Source: Zygnema cylindricum
Lineage: Eukaryota; Streptophyta; Zygnematophyceae; Zygnematales; Zygnemataceae
Direction of reading: 5' to 3'
NCBI GenBank assembly: GCA_037447655.1
Contig: JBBHKE010003181.1
Coordinates: forward strand, 33,508 to 79,755
DNA: 46,248 nt
Part shown: positions 1 through 9,330 of the stretch, one piece after another
Layout of the letters: each line of letters starts with the position of its first letter
Position numbering within the stretch: the first letter of the stretch is position 1
The notes under the pieces: model-generated
The model's input: only the letters and a program-made list of their open reading frames with translations
Databases searched by the model: none
Told to the model about the DNA's origin: nothing
Program-made: the position numbers and the translations under genes

Positions 1-433
1 TCATTCTCAATTATTCAGAATTAAGCTCAACAATTGAGAATTAAACCCACAACAAAAAAAAAAAAAAAAAACAACACCCAAATTAAGAGTTAACAACTCG
101 AATTAAGACTTATTAACTCTTACTAATGATGGGATATGTAGTACAGTATTTGTTGAAACAATTGCCATTTAAATTCTTACTTTGGAGATATTAAGCTTTT
201 TCATCTTATTCTTGTGAAGTAACAAGGATTCACAAAAGAATCGAAAAGAAAGAAAGAATCTTCAAAATAATTTTTTTTTTCTAACAAGTAAATCAACGCC
301 CGTGACACGGGCATGTACCCTGTCCAGTTTATCATGCCAGTTTTTCATGCCCGTTAGAAAAAACGAACACCCGTACCTTTTCCCTGGATGGTCCCGTACC
401 TTTTCCTGTGGTCGTTCGTAGAGTCAGTTGATG
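1..433. other. AT-rich non-coding DNA
   Basis: No gene is visible. The stretch has a poly-A run near position 53-71 and loose copies of a GAATTAAG-like word. From 297 to 420 it becomes more GC-rich, with a repeated GCCCGT / CCCGTACC word leading into the tandem array that follows. It lies downstream of the minus-strand ALKBH-like exons and could be intron of that gene, but nothing here proves it. Confidence 0.5.
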
Positions 434-434
434 G

Positions 435-768
435 CAACGTTACATTGTGCCAGCATTACGGCGGTCGCGGCAACGTTACATTGTGTCAGCGGTACGGCGG
501 TCTATACTGCTGACGGACAGCAGCGTTACATTGTGCCAGCCGTACAGCGATCTGTACTGCGGATGGACGGCAACGTTACATTGTGCCAGCCGTACAGCAA
601 TCCGTACTGCTGACGGACGGCAACGTTACATTGTGCCAACGGTACGCGGTTTGTACTGCGGACGGTTGGCAACATTACATTACGCCAGCGGTACGGCGGC
701 CTGTACTGCGACGGACGGCACCGTTACATTGTGCCAGCGGTACGGCGGTCCGTACTGCGGACGGACAG
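435..768. repeat. 50-bp GC-rich tandem repeat, about 7 copies
   Basis: The word CAACGTTACATTGTGCCAGC recurs at 435, 471, 521, 571, 621, 670 and 719, giving a period of 49-50 bp after a short first unit. Each unit continues with GGTACGGCGGTC and GTACTGCGGACGGACGG. The GC content is far above that of the surroundings. Because 50 is not a multiple of three, the open frames across it shift from unit to unit and are not taken as coding. Confidence 0.9.
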
Positions 769-769
769 A

Positions 770-1018
770 AAAAATCGATGACAGACACACCGCCTATATA
801 ATGCTTTCCAGAAAGGCGAACAAAGTTCTATAACTTATATACTGATGTTATAAAAAAGATGCATATAAACTGCATATTACATTTGCTGCAATACTTTCTG
901 CTACAATTCCCACTTTGGAGATATTACAATTTATCATCGTATTCTTTCTTTTTTTCATATTTTTCGTATTTTTTGTATTCATGCTTTTTCGTATTTTTGT
1001 ATTCTTTTTTTTTCGTAT
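770..1018. other. Low-complexity AT/T-rich spacer
   Basis: Pyrimidine-rich and T-rich sequence, with several TTTTTCGTATTTTT words from 955 to 1018. No coding frame with protein-like composition is seen. Confidence 0.5.
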
Positions 1019-1700
1019 TAAAGTCTGGAAACGAAAATAGATAAAAAGGAAACGACACTGCCCATCCTTATTAGCGCTAATAACACTAATTTGGTTGCGA
1101 CTTTTTTTGGCCGAAAATCGTAAAATAGTGTTAACAACACATTTAAGGGAGGGGACTAATCTGCCACGTCTCCTTGCACTAAATTAGTATTATATATTCT
1201 AATTTCGTACTAACAGTAATAAATCCTTAATGCTAATAACAATGGACAATGCACCAACCCGCAATTTCATTATATGCTTTATCATCTTTTTTTCTTGATA
1301 AAGTCCAGAAAGGAAAAAGATAACAAAAAGGAAATTATCAATAGGCGATATCAATATAAACTTCATCATATTATTCTTGTTAAGTCCAGAAAAGAGGAAG
1401 ATAAAAAAAAAATGGAATTGGAGATCGGCAAAATCACTAAATTATATAATGTTGTTCTTCTCAAATCTAGAAAAGAAAAAGATAAAAAAAGGAAATTATT
1501 GACTGGCAATATCATTATGAAGTTCATCATTGTCTCTTATTTAAGTCCAAAATAAAAAAAGGAAACTACCGATCGGCAATATAATTATGAACTATTTTAT
1601 CTTTTTCTTATTAAAGTCCAAAAAAGAGAGATAAAAAAGGAAATTACCGATCGGCGATGTAATTATAGCAGCAACCGTATTGAATCGTCACTCGACCTTT
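1019..1700. repeat. About 80-bp AT-rich tandem repeat
   Basis: The word AAGTCCAGAAA, followed by a GAAAAAGATAAAAAAGGAAATTA block and a GATCGGCAATAT block, recurs with starts at 1301, 1382, 1463, 1543 and 1613 (spacing 81, 81, 80, 70). A diverged copy lies near 1019. Between 1060 and 1260 there is non-repeated sequence with TTAGCGCTAATAACACTAA, which resembles the TIR words of MITEs elsewhere in the window. The open frame 1274-1555 is a by-product of the repeat. Confidence 0.8.
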
Positions 1701-2220
1701 TCCCTTCATCCACTTTTTTGGAGCAGTAAATGTTCGCCCTGAAAAAGACAAAAAATTAAACATGAAAAAAAGTTGAAAACATTCTCAAAAAGAGTTAAAA
1801 AAATTCTCAAAAATAGTTCAAAACATTCTCAAAAAGAGCTAAGAATATATTTTTCCAAAAAGCTAAAATAGAATCCAACAAATGGGTTTTTTAGGGTTTT
1901 TTAGGGTTTCTGCTTTTGGGTTTATAAGGTTTTCTCGGACCACACAAACAGCTCAAAAAAAGTAAAAAAAGAAAAACAATTATATGACATAGAATAAAAA
2001 CTTCACAACCAACAAAAGTAACTAATATTTCCAAGAAAGATAAAATCGTTCATTAAACAAACTGTCATCAGAATTATCCCATAGCAAATCCGCCCAAAGA
2101 TATAAAAAATTGAGATTTTTTTTTTTTTAGACGCTGTTTTTCAATTTATTTTTTTCATTTTTGTAAATTGAGGTCCATTTACTGACTTGCACTTCAGGAA
2201 CGAAAAACCCTGTAAAAGGA
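1701..2220. other. AT-rich spacer with a short tandem repeat and telomere-like words
   Basis: From about 1771 to 1850 the word AAACATTCTCAAAAAGAGTT recurs three times with a period of about 25 bp. From 1884 to 1930 there are three GGGTTTTTTAGGGTTT words, similar to plant telomere repeats or telo-boxes. Nothing coding is seen. Confidence 0.6.
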
Positions 2221-2224
2221 ATAA

Positions 2225-2665
2225 TTAGAAATATATGATAAAAATAAAGAATTGTCAGGGCAATGATTTAGAATGTAGACAAAATAAAAATATAAGAGCA
2301 ATAATGAGAATGTATACAAAAAAAATGTAAGAGGAATAATTAGAATGTATTAAAAAAAGAATGTAAGAGCAATAGTGTATACAAAAAAATATATAAGGGA
2401 AATAAATAGAATGTATACCAAAAACATGTAGGAATAATTAGAATGTAAAGAGAAGCATGTAAGAGCAATAGTTATAATGTATACAAAAACAATGTAAGAG
2501 GAATAATTAGAATGCACAGAAAAAAACATGTGCGAGCAATAATAAAAATGAACAAAAAAATACGTAAGAGGAATTATTAGAATGTATAAAAAAAGCATGT
2601 AAGAGCAATAGTTACAATATATACAAAAACAATGTAAGAGGAATAATTAGAATGTATACAAGAAT
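2225..2665. repeat. About 36-bp AT-rich minisatellite
   Basis: The words AATGTAAGAGGAATAATTAG and AGAATGTATACAAAAA alternate through the whole stretch with a period of roughly 35-37 bp, and every second unit often reads GAGCAATAG. It stops just before the end of the ALKBH-like exon. The minus-strand open frame 2350-2598 is an artefact of this array. Confidence 0.85.
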
Positions 2666-2699
2666 AATCATTCAAGAGTACATGAATTAGAAGAAGCAC

Positions 2700-3545
2700 C
2701 TGGTAACTGGTTTTTTCGTCCTTTCTCCTCCATTTCAAGAACAAAATCGACCAATCGTTTCTGTTCCAAATCAGTGAACAAATTTTTATGAAGCTCTAAT
2801 CCCTCCAAAACATTCACGTCCCGGCCACGAATCCGTTCATAACAAAACATATTTTTCTCCCTCACAACTCTCGCAATCATTCCCTTCTCCCTCTTCAATC
2901 TTTCCTGGTCCCTTCTTCTCTTTTCCTCCATCTCTGAGTCCCCTTCGACCTTGTCTTCATCTCCGTAACCGTTGACAAAACTGCCGATTTCCGTTCCGAT
3001 TTCCGTTCTAATTTCCGTCTCAATTTCCATTCCAATTTCCTTTCGAATTGCCGTTCTTTGATTGCCATGAAAACTTCCTTCACTATTAAAACCTTCGCTT
3101 TCTCTATGAGAACTCGGTGTCGGTAACAAACCTGCTTGCTTATTATTCCCTACCGACATTTTTCCCATTCCCGGACTTTGTATTACTGAAGTTTGTATTA
3201 TTGCATTTTTTGCTACTGAAGTGTATGTTACTGTGTTTTTCGTCACCGAGTTTTCTTTCATTTTTGCCGAAGGATATCCTTCTGCGGCTCTACTAGAGGC
3301 CACAGCTTTAAGAGCTGTATTTAAAGGATTACTAGGTTTAACGGAAAGTCTCAACTTTTTCTCCATTGGGTCCTCAGTTTGGTCTCCAAGCCTAGACCAG
3401 ACGTTTCTACTTTGCTCCGACCCATTGGTCTTCCCATTTGTCTTTCCCATGAGCGTTTTATGACTAGGAGAAGCTCTGGTAGCGACTGGGCTGTTATCTG
3501 CAGTTTGAAACAGAGCAATATCAATTTTAGTCAAATAGTCAATAT
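2700..3545 (-). CDS. ALKBH9/10-like RNA demethylase, exon 2 (partial gene)
   Basis: The exon encodes about 282 residues. The first 180 are low-complexity and Ser/Thr/Asn-rich. A charged helical stretch follows (EKRRRDQERLKREKG), then VNVLEGLELHKNLFTDLEQK and RLVDFVLEMEEKGRKNQLPG. This last block matches the start of the conserved region of plant ALKBH9/ALKBH10 proteins, 2OG-Fe(II) dioxygenases that remove N6-methyladenosine from mRNA. The donor is CCAG|GTGCTT at 2700/2699. The acceptor is TTACAG|AT at 3546/3545, and its phase fits the donor of exon 1. The HxD...H iron-binding core should follow in later exons but is not visible in bases 1-2668. The gene therefore runs out of the window or is truncated. 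Family assignment rests on about 45 residues. Confidence 0.6.
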
Positions 3546-3546
3546 C

Positions 3547-3814
3547 TGTAACCTTCATTTTTACTTTCTTCCTTTCTTTCTTTCTTTCCTTTCTTAAAAC
3601 GCAACAACATCAATTTTTGTCAAATAGCAAATATCTGTAACTTTCGTTTTTCTTTTTTTTTCTTTCTTTCTTTCTTTCTGTCTTTCTTTTTTAAAATGCA
3701 GCATTATCAGCTTTAGTCAAACACGAAGTTGTAACTTTCATTTTCTTCATACTTTCATTTTCTTTTTCTTTCTTCCTTTCTTCCTTCCTTTCTTTCTATC
3801 TGTGATTCTTTCGT

Positions 3815-3856
<42 letters not shown>

Positions 3857-3925
3857 TTTCTTTAGTCTTTAACACAGCAACGTCAAGAGTTAGTGAAACA
3901 ATCGATATTTGTAGCTTCCATTTTT
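3547..3925. repeat. Degenerate copies of the exon-2 border separated by CTTT microsatellites
   Basis: The exon/intron border of exon 2 (3510-3560) is repeated upstream in the intron near 3607-3650, 3704-3745 and 3878-3921. Each copy has ATCAATTTT(A/T)GTCAAA, then ATATCTGTAAC, then TTTCATTTTT. Between them are runs of TTTC/CTTT (3555-3592, 3650-3692, 3757-3861). The copy at 3607-3650 keeps TTACAG|AT, so it could act as an alternative acceptor. The other two have lost the AG. Confidence 0.7.
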
Positions 3926-4856
3926 TTCATTCCTCCATTCGTTTTTTGTTTCTTCCTATTGGATAACATTCATGTCATACATCGGTAACTGGGCAATTGA
4001 CAGACAAAAAACAAAGCAACACCTTGAATCACTGTTGGAGTTAAGAAATAATTAGCATGAGGACTGTTTTAGTGTTACTAACTCCATTTGTTTTAGTGTT
4101 ATAATTCTATCTGTTTCAGTGTTACTAACTCCATCTGTTTTAGTGTTATAATTCTATTTCCGGTCCGAATGTCATAGACTGTATACCGAACAAATAATTA
4201 ACGGGAAGACAAAAACAAATTAGCATTGTTAACGCTATTCACTATTCAGAGGTGAAAAAAAAATGACTGGAACTGAATTAGCGTTGTTAATGCTAACAGC
4301 GATTCACCGTCATTGATCGGGACAGACTGAAACCAAGGAAAAGAAATAGAATAGTATAATCCACACCAACTCATGTACAAACTAAAACTGATACTTTTGA
4401 CGCTTTTGTCCACATACTTTAGGATTTAATTGTTTTCGGGGTGAAAAGTAAGCTTCAAAACAATGAGACTTTGAAAATGTGTGGACCATACTAATTATGG
4501 ATGACAGTAATGAAGAAAACTGAGCATCAGTCATCACCAAATACCAACAAAATTTCATTTTTTTTCATGTGTGACTTGTTAAGTGTCGGGATTGAGTCTT
4601 TTCAGTCACAAAAATCAGCAACATTGTCATGTACATTTTGTAGTCAAAAAAGGATAATCCATTGTGAGTTATATGATTTACAAAATTCACTTAAAGCGAC
4701 ACTGTGACCAAAAGATGATATCCGGTAACCTGCCAAAACCTCTGTTAACGTTACAGAATGAATTTCAGTCAGAGAGAGAGCGAGACTCGTTTAGAAAAAG
4801 AGAAAAAACACTGGTAGAAAGGGAAAAAAGCAGGTTGGAATGGAGAAAATTGGTTT

Positions 4857-4859
<3 letters not shown>

Positions 4860-4913
<54 letters not shown>
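4860..4913. repeat. (GA)n microsatellite, about 26 units
   Basis: Uninterrupted GA dinucleotides lie inside the large intron of the minus-strand gene. On that gene's strand the run reads CT. Confidence 0.95.
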
Positions 4914-4915
<2 letters not shown>

Positions 4916-5208
4916 ACAGTGTGAAGTTACAGTTATAGGTTTTTTTTACGGTTAACCTGCCAAGACACCTGATCACTGTAAAGGGATTGTTGATATATGA
5001 ACGAAAACCAGGCAAAAGTCCTAACAGAGCTAATAAACTCTAACTCGAGTGCGTGCTTTTTTGGTCCAAAAATCATAGTTAGAGTTAAGAGTTTTAGTTT
5101 AGGGGCTCATAATGAGCCACGTGGCAAAACATAATCCAGTGTATTAACTCTAACATAGTGTTTAAAGTTGTTAAAACTGATAAATCGTTAGCGCTGTTGA
5201 TACAAAGC

Positions 5209-5520
5209 AAGTGTTAGTGTTATCAACATTAATAAAGGGTTACGTGTTGTTAATAGCAATGAAGTGTTAGCGATGTTAATACTGATGAAGTGCTAGTGTA
5301 GTCAACACTAAAACAAGCGTTAGTTTTGTTAATACTAACAAAGTGTTAGTGTTGTTAATACAAATAAAGTGCTAGTGTTCTTAACACTAATATTGTTTGT
5401 GTTGTTAATAATAATAAAGTAAGTGAACACTAACAAAGTAGTAGTGTTGTTAATAATAATAGTGTTGGTAATGTTAATACTGATGAAGCATTAGTGTTAT
5501 CAACACTAAAACAAGCATTA
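5209..5520. repeat. 26-27-bp intronic minisatellite
   Basis: The word GTGTTAGTGTTGTTAATAC and variants start at 5211, 5237, 5264, 5290, 5317, 5343 and 5369. Less regular copies continue to about 5520. Spacing is 26 or 27 bp. The same TTAGTG / TTAACACTAA vocabulary is found near 1060-1200 and 4200-4310. Confidence 0.85.
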
Positions 5521-5670
5521 GTTTTGTTAATACAAATAAAGTGTTCACACTTATAATCTATTAACTCAAATAGCGAAACAAGGTGTAGTGTACTCACAAC
5601 CTCCAACATATTCAAGCATTTTTTTGCTGTGAGAAAAAGACAAGAAGATAAAAATTCGAAACCTACATAC

Positions 5671-6037
5671 CTTCATTCGAATTATACGCCGGAAAAACCG
5701 GAGCTAAATGGTGCTTTTCTAGTTCTCGAAAAACTTGCCGGAAAAAAGGGGCGCAATCTTCGCAAAACTCGCCCTCATTTTGCTCCAACTCCTCGAACAT
5801 GTTCGCAAAAGCCAAAACTTTTGCGTTTGCGATGGCCAAAAGTCGTCTAAGTTCATTATTATCATTACCATTCATGGTTCCATCAGGAAAAAAAGTCTCT
5901 CCCTCTCCATCCCTGTCTAGTAGTTCTCCATCGTCATCGTTTCTTCCTCTTACTTTGCTACCACTCCATCTGCCTCTCCCCTCATTGGCTTTTCTCTCCG
6001 TCTTCCTCTCTTCCCAAGGACTTGTTCGTCCACTCAT
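5671..6037 (-). CDS. ALKBH9/10-like gene, exon 1 with start codon
   Basis: ATG at 6037 opens a frame of 122 codons plus one base, ending at a textbook donor AAG|GTATGT (5671/5670). The leftover base joins in frame with exon 2 at 3545. The first 60 residues are Arg/Gly/Asp-rich and probably disordered. Residues about 60-115 form a Leu/Ala/Glu helical segment with LAIANAKVLAFANMFEELEQ and two Cys (CEDC). Plant ALKBH10-type proteins also have a helical N-terminal region, but I see no diagnostic motif in this exon alone. The upstream region carries AAACCCTA telo-box words (6080-6115), common near plant housekeeping promoters. The link to exon 2 is inferred from splice phase and strand. Confidence 0.5.
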
Positions 6038-6755
6038 CCCTCCCGAAAAGGAAGACTGAAAAGTAAAAACTGGAAGGCGAAACCCTAATCTGCAGGAAAC
6101 CCTAGGAACTACAGTAACGGTAAAATTTTCAAAAAGTTCTTCTTTCTAAAACGGACAGGCAGCAAATCAAAGTAACCAACAACCCTAAAAAATATGTGAT
6201 ATTGGTAAAAAGTTCGTCGTTATTATTATTAATTATCATAACATCCTGTATGACATAACGAATGAAACGTGCGAAATGAAAATAAAGTACGTAAACGTTC
6301 TAAAAAGGTGAGAGCTATTTTCGCCCCTTCTTTTTTCCTCTTTGTACTCCATAGAGGAAACCGTACATATTATTTTGTACTATGGACCAAAAAGTACAAA
6401 GGTTGTAATTGAGTAATTTCAGAAGTGAACAATGGAAATTGTCGGTGTCGTACGTCAAAAGGACAAACCGGCGGTGGGGCTACTATATTTATTCGTAAGC
6501 GTGGCAGCCTGTAATGACACGTTTAGGCATGAATCATTATGTCTAAAAGTTCTTCCAACTCGTCGATTGTGTTCACTTTCATCTAACGGCTGACATCCTC
6601 CACTTGCTGGTACGGAATGTACTTATCTTGGTCAACCAAACAACCTATGGTGGCACTTGACCAGCGTCGGGTTGGGATCTTAGAGATTCTGTAACAAACA
6701 CCTCATTCGAGTGGTGGCCACATAAATAATTGTGACATATGTTAGTACAGTACAG
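6038..6755. other. Upstream region of the ALKBH-like gene
   Basis: This should hold the 5' UTR and promoter on the minus strand. Two AAACCCTA words lie at about 6080-6113. A small imperfect hairpin with CTCCATAG and CTATGGAC arms lies at about 6343-6402, inside TTGTAC...GTACAA ends. No other gene is visible. Confidence 0.4.
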
Positions 6756-7261
6756 TACACCGTGAATCGTAATTAGAGTAAATTACTCTAATTCGGTCGC
6801 TCGAAATTTCGACTCTATCACATGAAATAGAGTAAATGATTCTAATTTTTTCATTATTCTATTTTAAGGTAAAGTTTAATTAGCGTTTTTAATTCTAATA
6901 TAGGTTCGTTTTAAATAGTGTGGAGTACGGACGACCTCATACCGTGCAAAATTGTACTTTATTAAGTAAAAAAGTACAAATAATGATTTAACACAGGCCG
7001 TTATCATGTAACTGCGTTTTAACAAACCACGTAGTGCAAACGTCATAGTGACTATAAACTGTACGTTTTGCCAAATTCTGTACGAATACCTTATTTACAG
7101 TATAGGATATTAGCGTGCCAAATTAGAGTACTTAAATAAATTAGAGTAAACTTCATAGTTGAAACAGCTCTATCACATAAATTAGCGTTAATTACTATAA
7201 TTTTTTTTTTAAGTTTTTGTACTCTAATTTTTTCATTGCTCTAATTAAGATTCGCGGTGTA
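6756..7261. mobile_element. MITE-like TIR element C (506 bp)
   Basis: It begins TA-CACCGTGAATCG and ends CGATTCGCGGTG-TA by pairing (the right end reads GATTCGCGGTGTA). TA flanks both sides, as expected for a TA target duplication. Inside is the family's central block GTACGG...CCGT and AAAGTACAAAT. It has no coding capacity. It lies 3 bp from element A, so the two insertions are side by side. Confidence 0.7.
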
Positions 7262-7264
7262 CAG

Positions 7265-7828
7265 TACACCGCAAATCGCTATTAGCGCAGTATACGCTAA
7301 TTCCGTCACGCTTTTTTTTTTTATTATTCTCCAATAGCATAACTTATTCTATTTTTTTCTGTACGCCATTTAGGGTTATTTTCCAAGTACCGTACAAAAC
7401 GGAAGTATGTTATCTTTTAGATAGTGTGGTGTACAATCAGAGTCAGACCGTACAAAAACGTACCTTTTTAAGTGAAAAAGTACAATTCAATATGTTTAGA
7501 AGCCACGGACGCATGAGAATGTGCGGTCTAAAAAGAAGATCAAATCGGGTTGTCAAATATCATGTTCGCATATATTCGTCCAACAACCACGTTTCGAATG
7601 TGTGAACGGACGATTTGTGTACGATTTGTCAGATTTTGTACAAATACCTATATTAGTGTAAGCATGTTTGCGACCGACATTTACTTTTTCAAAGACCCAA
7701 ATTAGAATTATTAAACAATTAGAACGTATGTTTTTTTTCAAAATTTTCAAATTCTTCATTAGCGTAAACCACGGGAATTATTCATATACGCTAAAGAAAC
7801 TTCTACGCTAATAGCGATTGGCGGTGTA
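7265..7828 (-). mobile_element. MITE-like TIR element A, left copy (564 bp)
   Basis: The ends are TA-CACCGCAAATCGCTATTAG and CTAATAGCGATTGGCGGTG-TA. The interior is the reverse complement of the element at 37515-38058; even the accidental open frames match (KSDKSYTNR is seen in both). It is non-autonomous because no transposase is present. The 7553-7759 minus frame is not a gene. Confidence 0.8.
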
Positions 7829-7930
7829 CTGTAGCCTTACCAACTACCAAAGTATCCTGACTGTGAAGTGATATGAAAGTAAGAGATGATGGATTGTCTT
7901 AGCCATTGACATCTTGGAACGTCAATGAAG

Positions 7931-8472
7931 TAGACCGCGAATCATTATAACTGTCAAAGTTTAAATAGTGTTGATGAAAATTTACTGTAATTGATGCTAA
8001 TTAAGAATTTGAAATTTAAAAAAAATGTGTATTCTAATTTCGGCATTATGCTAATTTGGGAACAGCAAAAATAGAATATTCATCGTACGATTATGTACAT
8101 TAATATATATATATCCGTACAAAATATTAGAAATCGTACGCCGTCGTGAAATTTAAGTATCCGTACATGTCAGACTAATTTACGTTTCAAAATAATCCGG
8201 TTTTTTTAGCGCACATTCCTATGCCTGCGCGTCAGATTTAATTATTTTTTTGTAAATTTTTCACTTTAAAAGGTACATTTATGTACGGTCTGACATCGAC
8301 CGTACACCACACTATTTAGATCTTATTGTACTTTCGTTCTTCACGCTATTTTGTATGGTACCTTAATTAATGTAAAAGAAAAAATAAAATCATGTATCCT
8401 ATTTGAGGAAAAAAATCAAAATTTTAATAACCCAAATTAGTGACTTTGACACTAATAACGATTCGCGGTATA
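7931..8472 (-). mobile_element. MITE-like TIR element B, left copy (542 bp)
   Basis: The ends are TA-GACCGCGAATCAT and CGATTCGCGGTATA, slightly mutated from CACCGCGAATCG. The interior is the reverse complement of 38707-39250. It contains TGTACGGTC-n7-GACCGTACA, a 9-bp perfect palindrome stem also found in the other members. Confidence 0.8.
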
Positions 8473-9330
8473 GTTGTTCAATTTTATTCCAATTTTAGTA
8501 TCACAATCTAAGATTTTTAACAACCCATTGCTTTTGTTTAACGATTCATGATTTCGTTGAAGAAAGTGCCATCTTGAGGAATACTTTCATTTGAAAAGCA
8601 ATTTTGTTTACCTTAATCCTTTACTTGGAGTAAAAAGTTGAACCACTCGAGCAAAAAAAATAGTTCTTTCGGAGCATGCATAAGGTGTGCCAAACTTGGT
8701 CTTTGTGTTCCACGGATGTGCGGCCGAATAAAATAACATCTTCAAGGTTCAAAAGTGAGGGTCAAAATTAACCATTCATGTCATGGTGGAGCATGGCCGA
8801 TGCAATTAAAAAAAAACAACACCTTAGCATGAACTATTGGGATTCGAAATTAAGTTATTAACGTATAATTTTTGCTACAAGGACTATGGCGATAACCTTA
8901 ACGAAATCCGACAATGCTCCACATGTTGTGATTTGTGATTTGGGAAGGTGGATATCAAATCATAGGTAAACGTGACAAAATTTATAAGCTAAATATTTGT
9001 TGAAAATTTGAAAGGATCCACCGTTATTTTTTACCAAACTAATGATCGTACGAGCTCCCGTTTGTTCAAATCAAATTATTATCCAACAAAAGAAATAAAC
9101 TCCACCTTCAATTCCTTTGTTATGCGCAACCTTTATGAAAGACATAATGACGAGTTATCATTTTTTTTAGAGTTACCAATTATGACACACGTTATTCAAT
9201 AACGACAAACCTTTTATGGTTTGTAGAAAATTGCGAGCATACTCATCGCTTACGTTACTCAATCGTGGTTAAATGAGAATTTCGCTTGGTGACAATGACT
9301 CCATACCTTCACATTTGTCTTTAATATTGA
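8473..9330. other. AT-rich intergenic DNA, no feature seen
   Basis: No repeat, TIR or protein-like frame was recognised. Short frames such as 9008-9202 show no family resemblance. Confidence 0.4.

Larger units (their letters stand above)
3546..5670 (-). other. Large intron of the ALKBH-like gene
   Basis: The intron is bounded by AAG|GTATGT at 5671/5670 and TTACAG|AT at 3546/3545, both phase 1. The 3' side is purine-rich on the coding strand (GAAA repeats), which is unusual next to an acceptor. It holds CTTT microsatellites (3555-3860), a (GA)n run (4860-4913), a TTAGTGTTAC/TAATTC duplicated block (about 4063-4158) and a 26-27-bp minisatellite (5209-5520). Frames inside it are not coding. Confidence 0.55.

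Noticed and set aside
428-833. Overlapping frames of 61-128 codons
   Set aside because: They arise from the 50-bp tandem repeat, whose length is not a multiple of three; no protein signature.
435-2665. Possible CRISPR-like array from regular repeat spacing
   Set aside because: Units are contiguous without unique spacers, and the DNA is plant nuclear.
5629-6059. Plus-strand frames opposite ALKBH exon 1
   Set aside because: Shadows of the minus-strand exon, which has the better splice sites and start.
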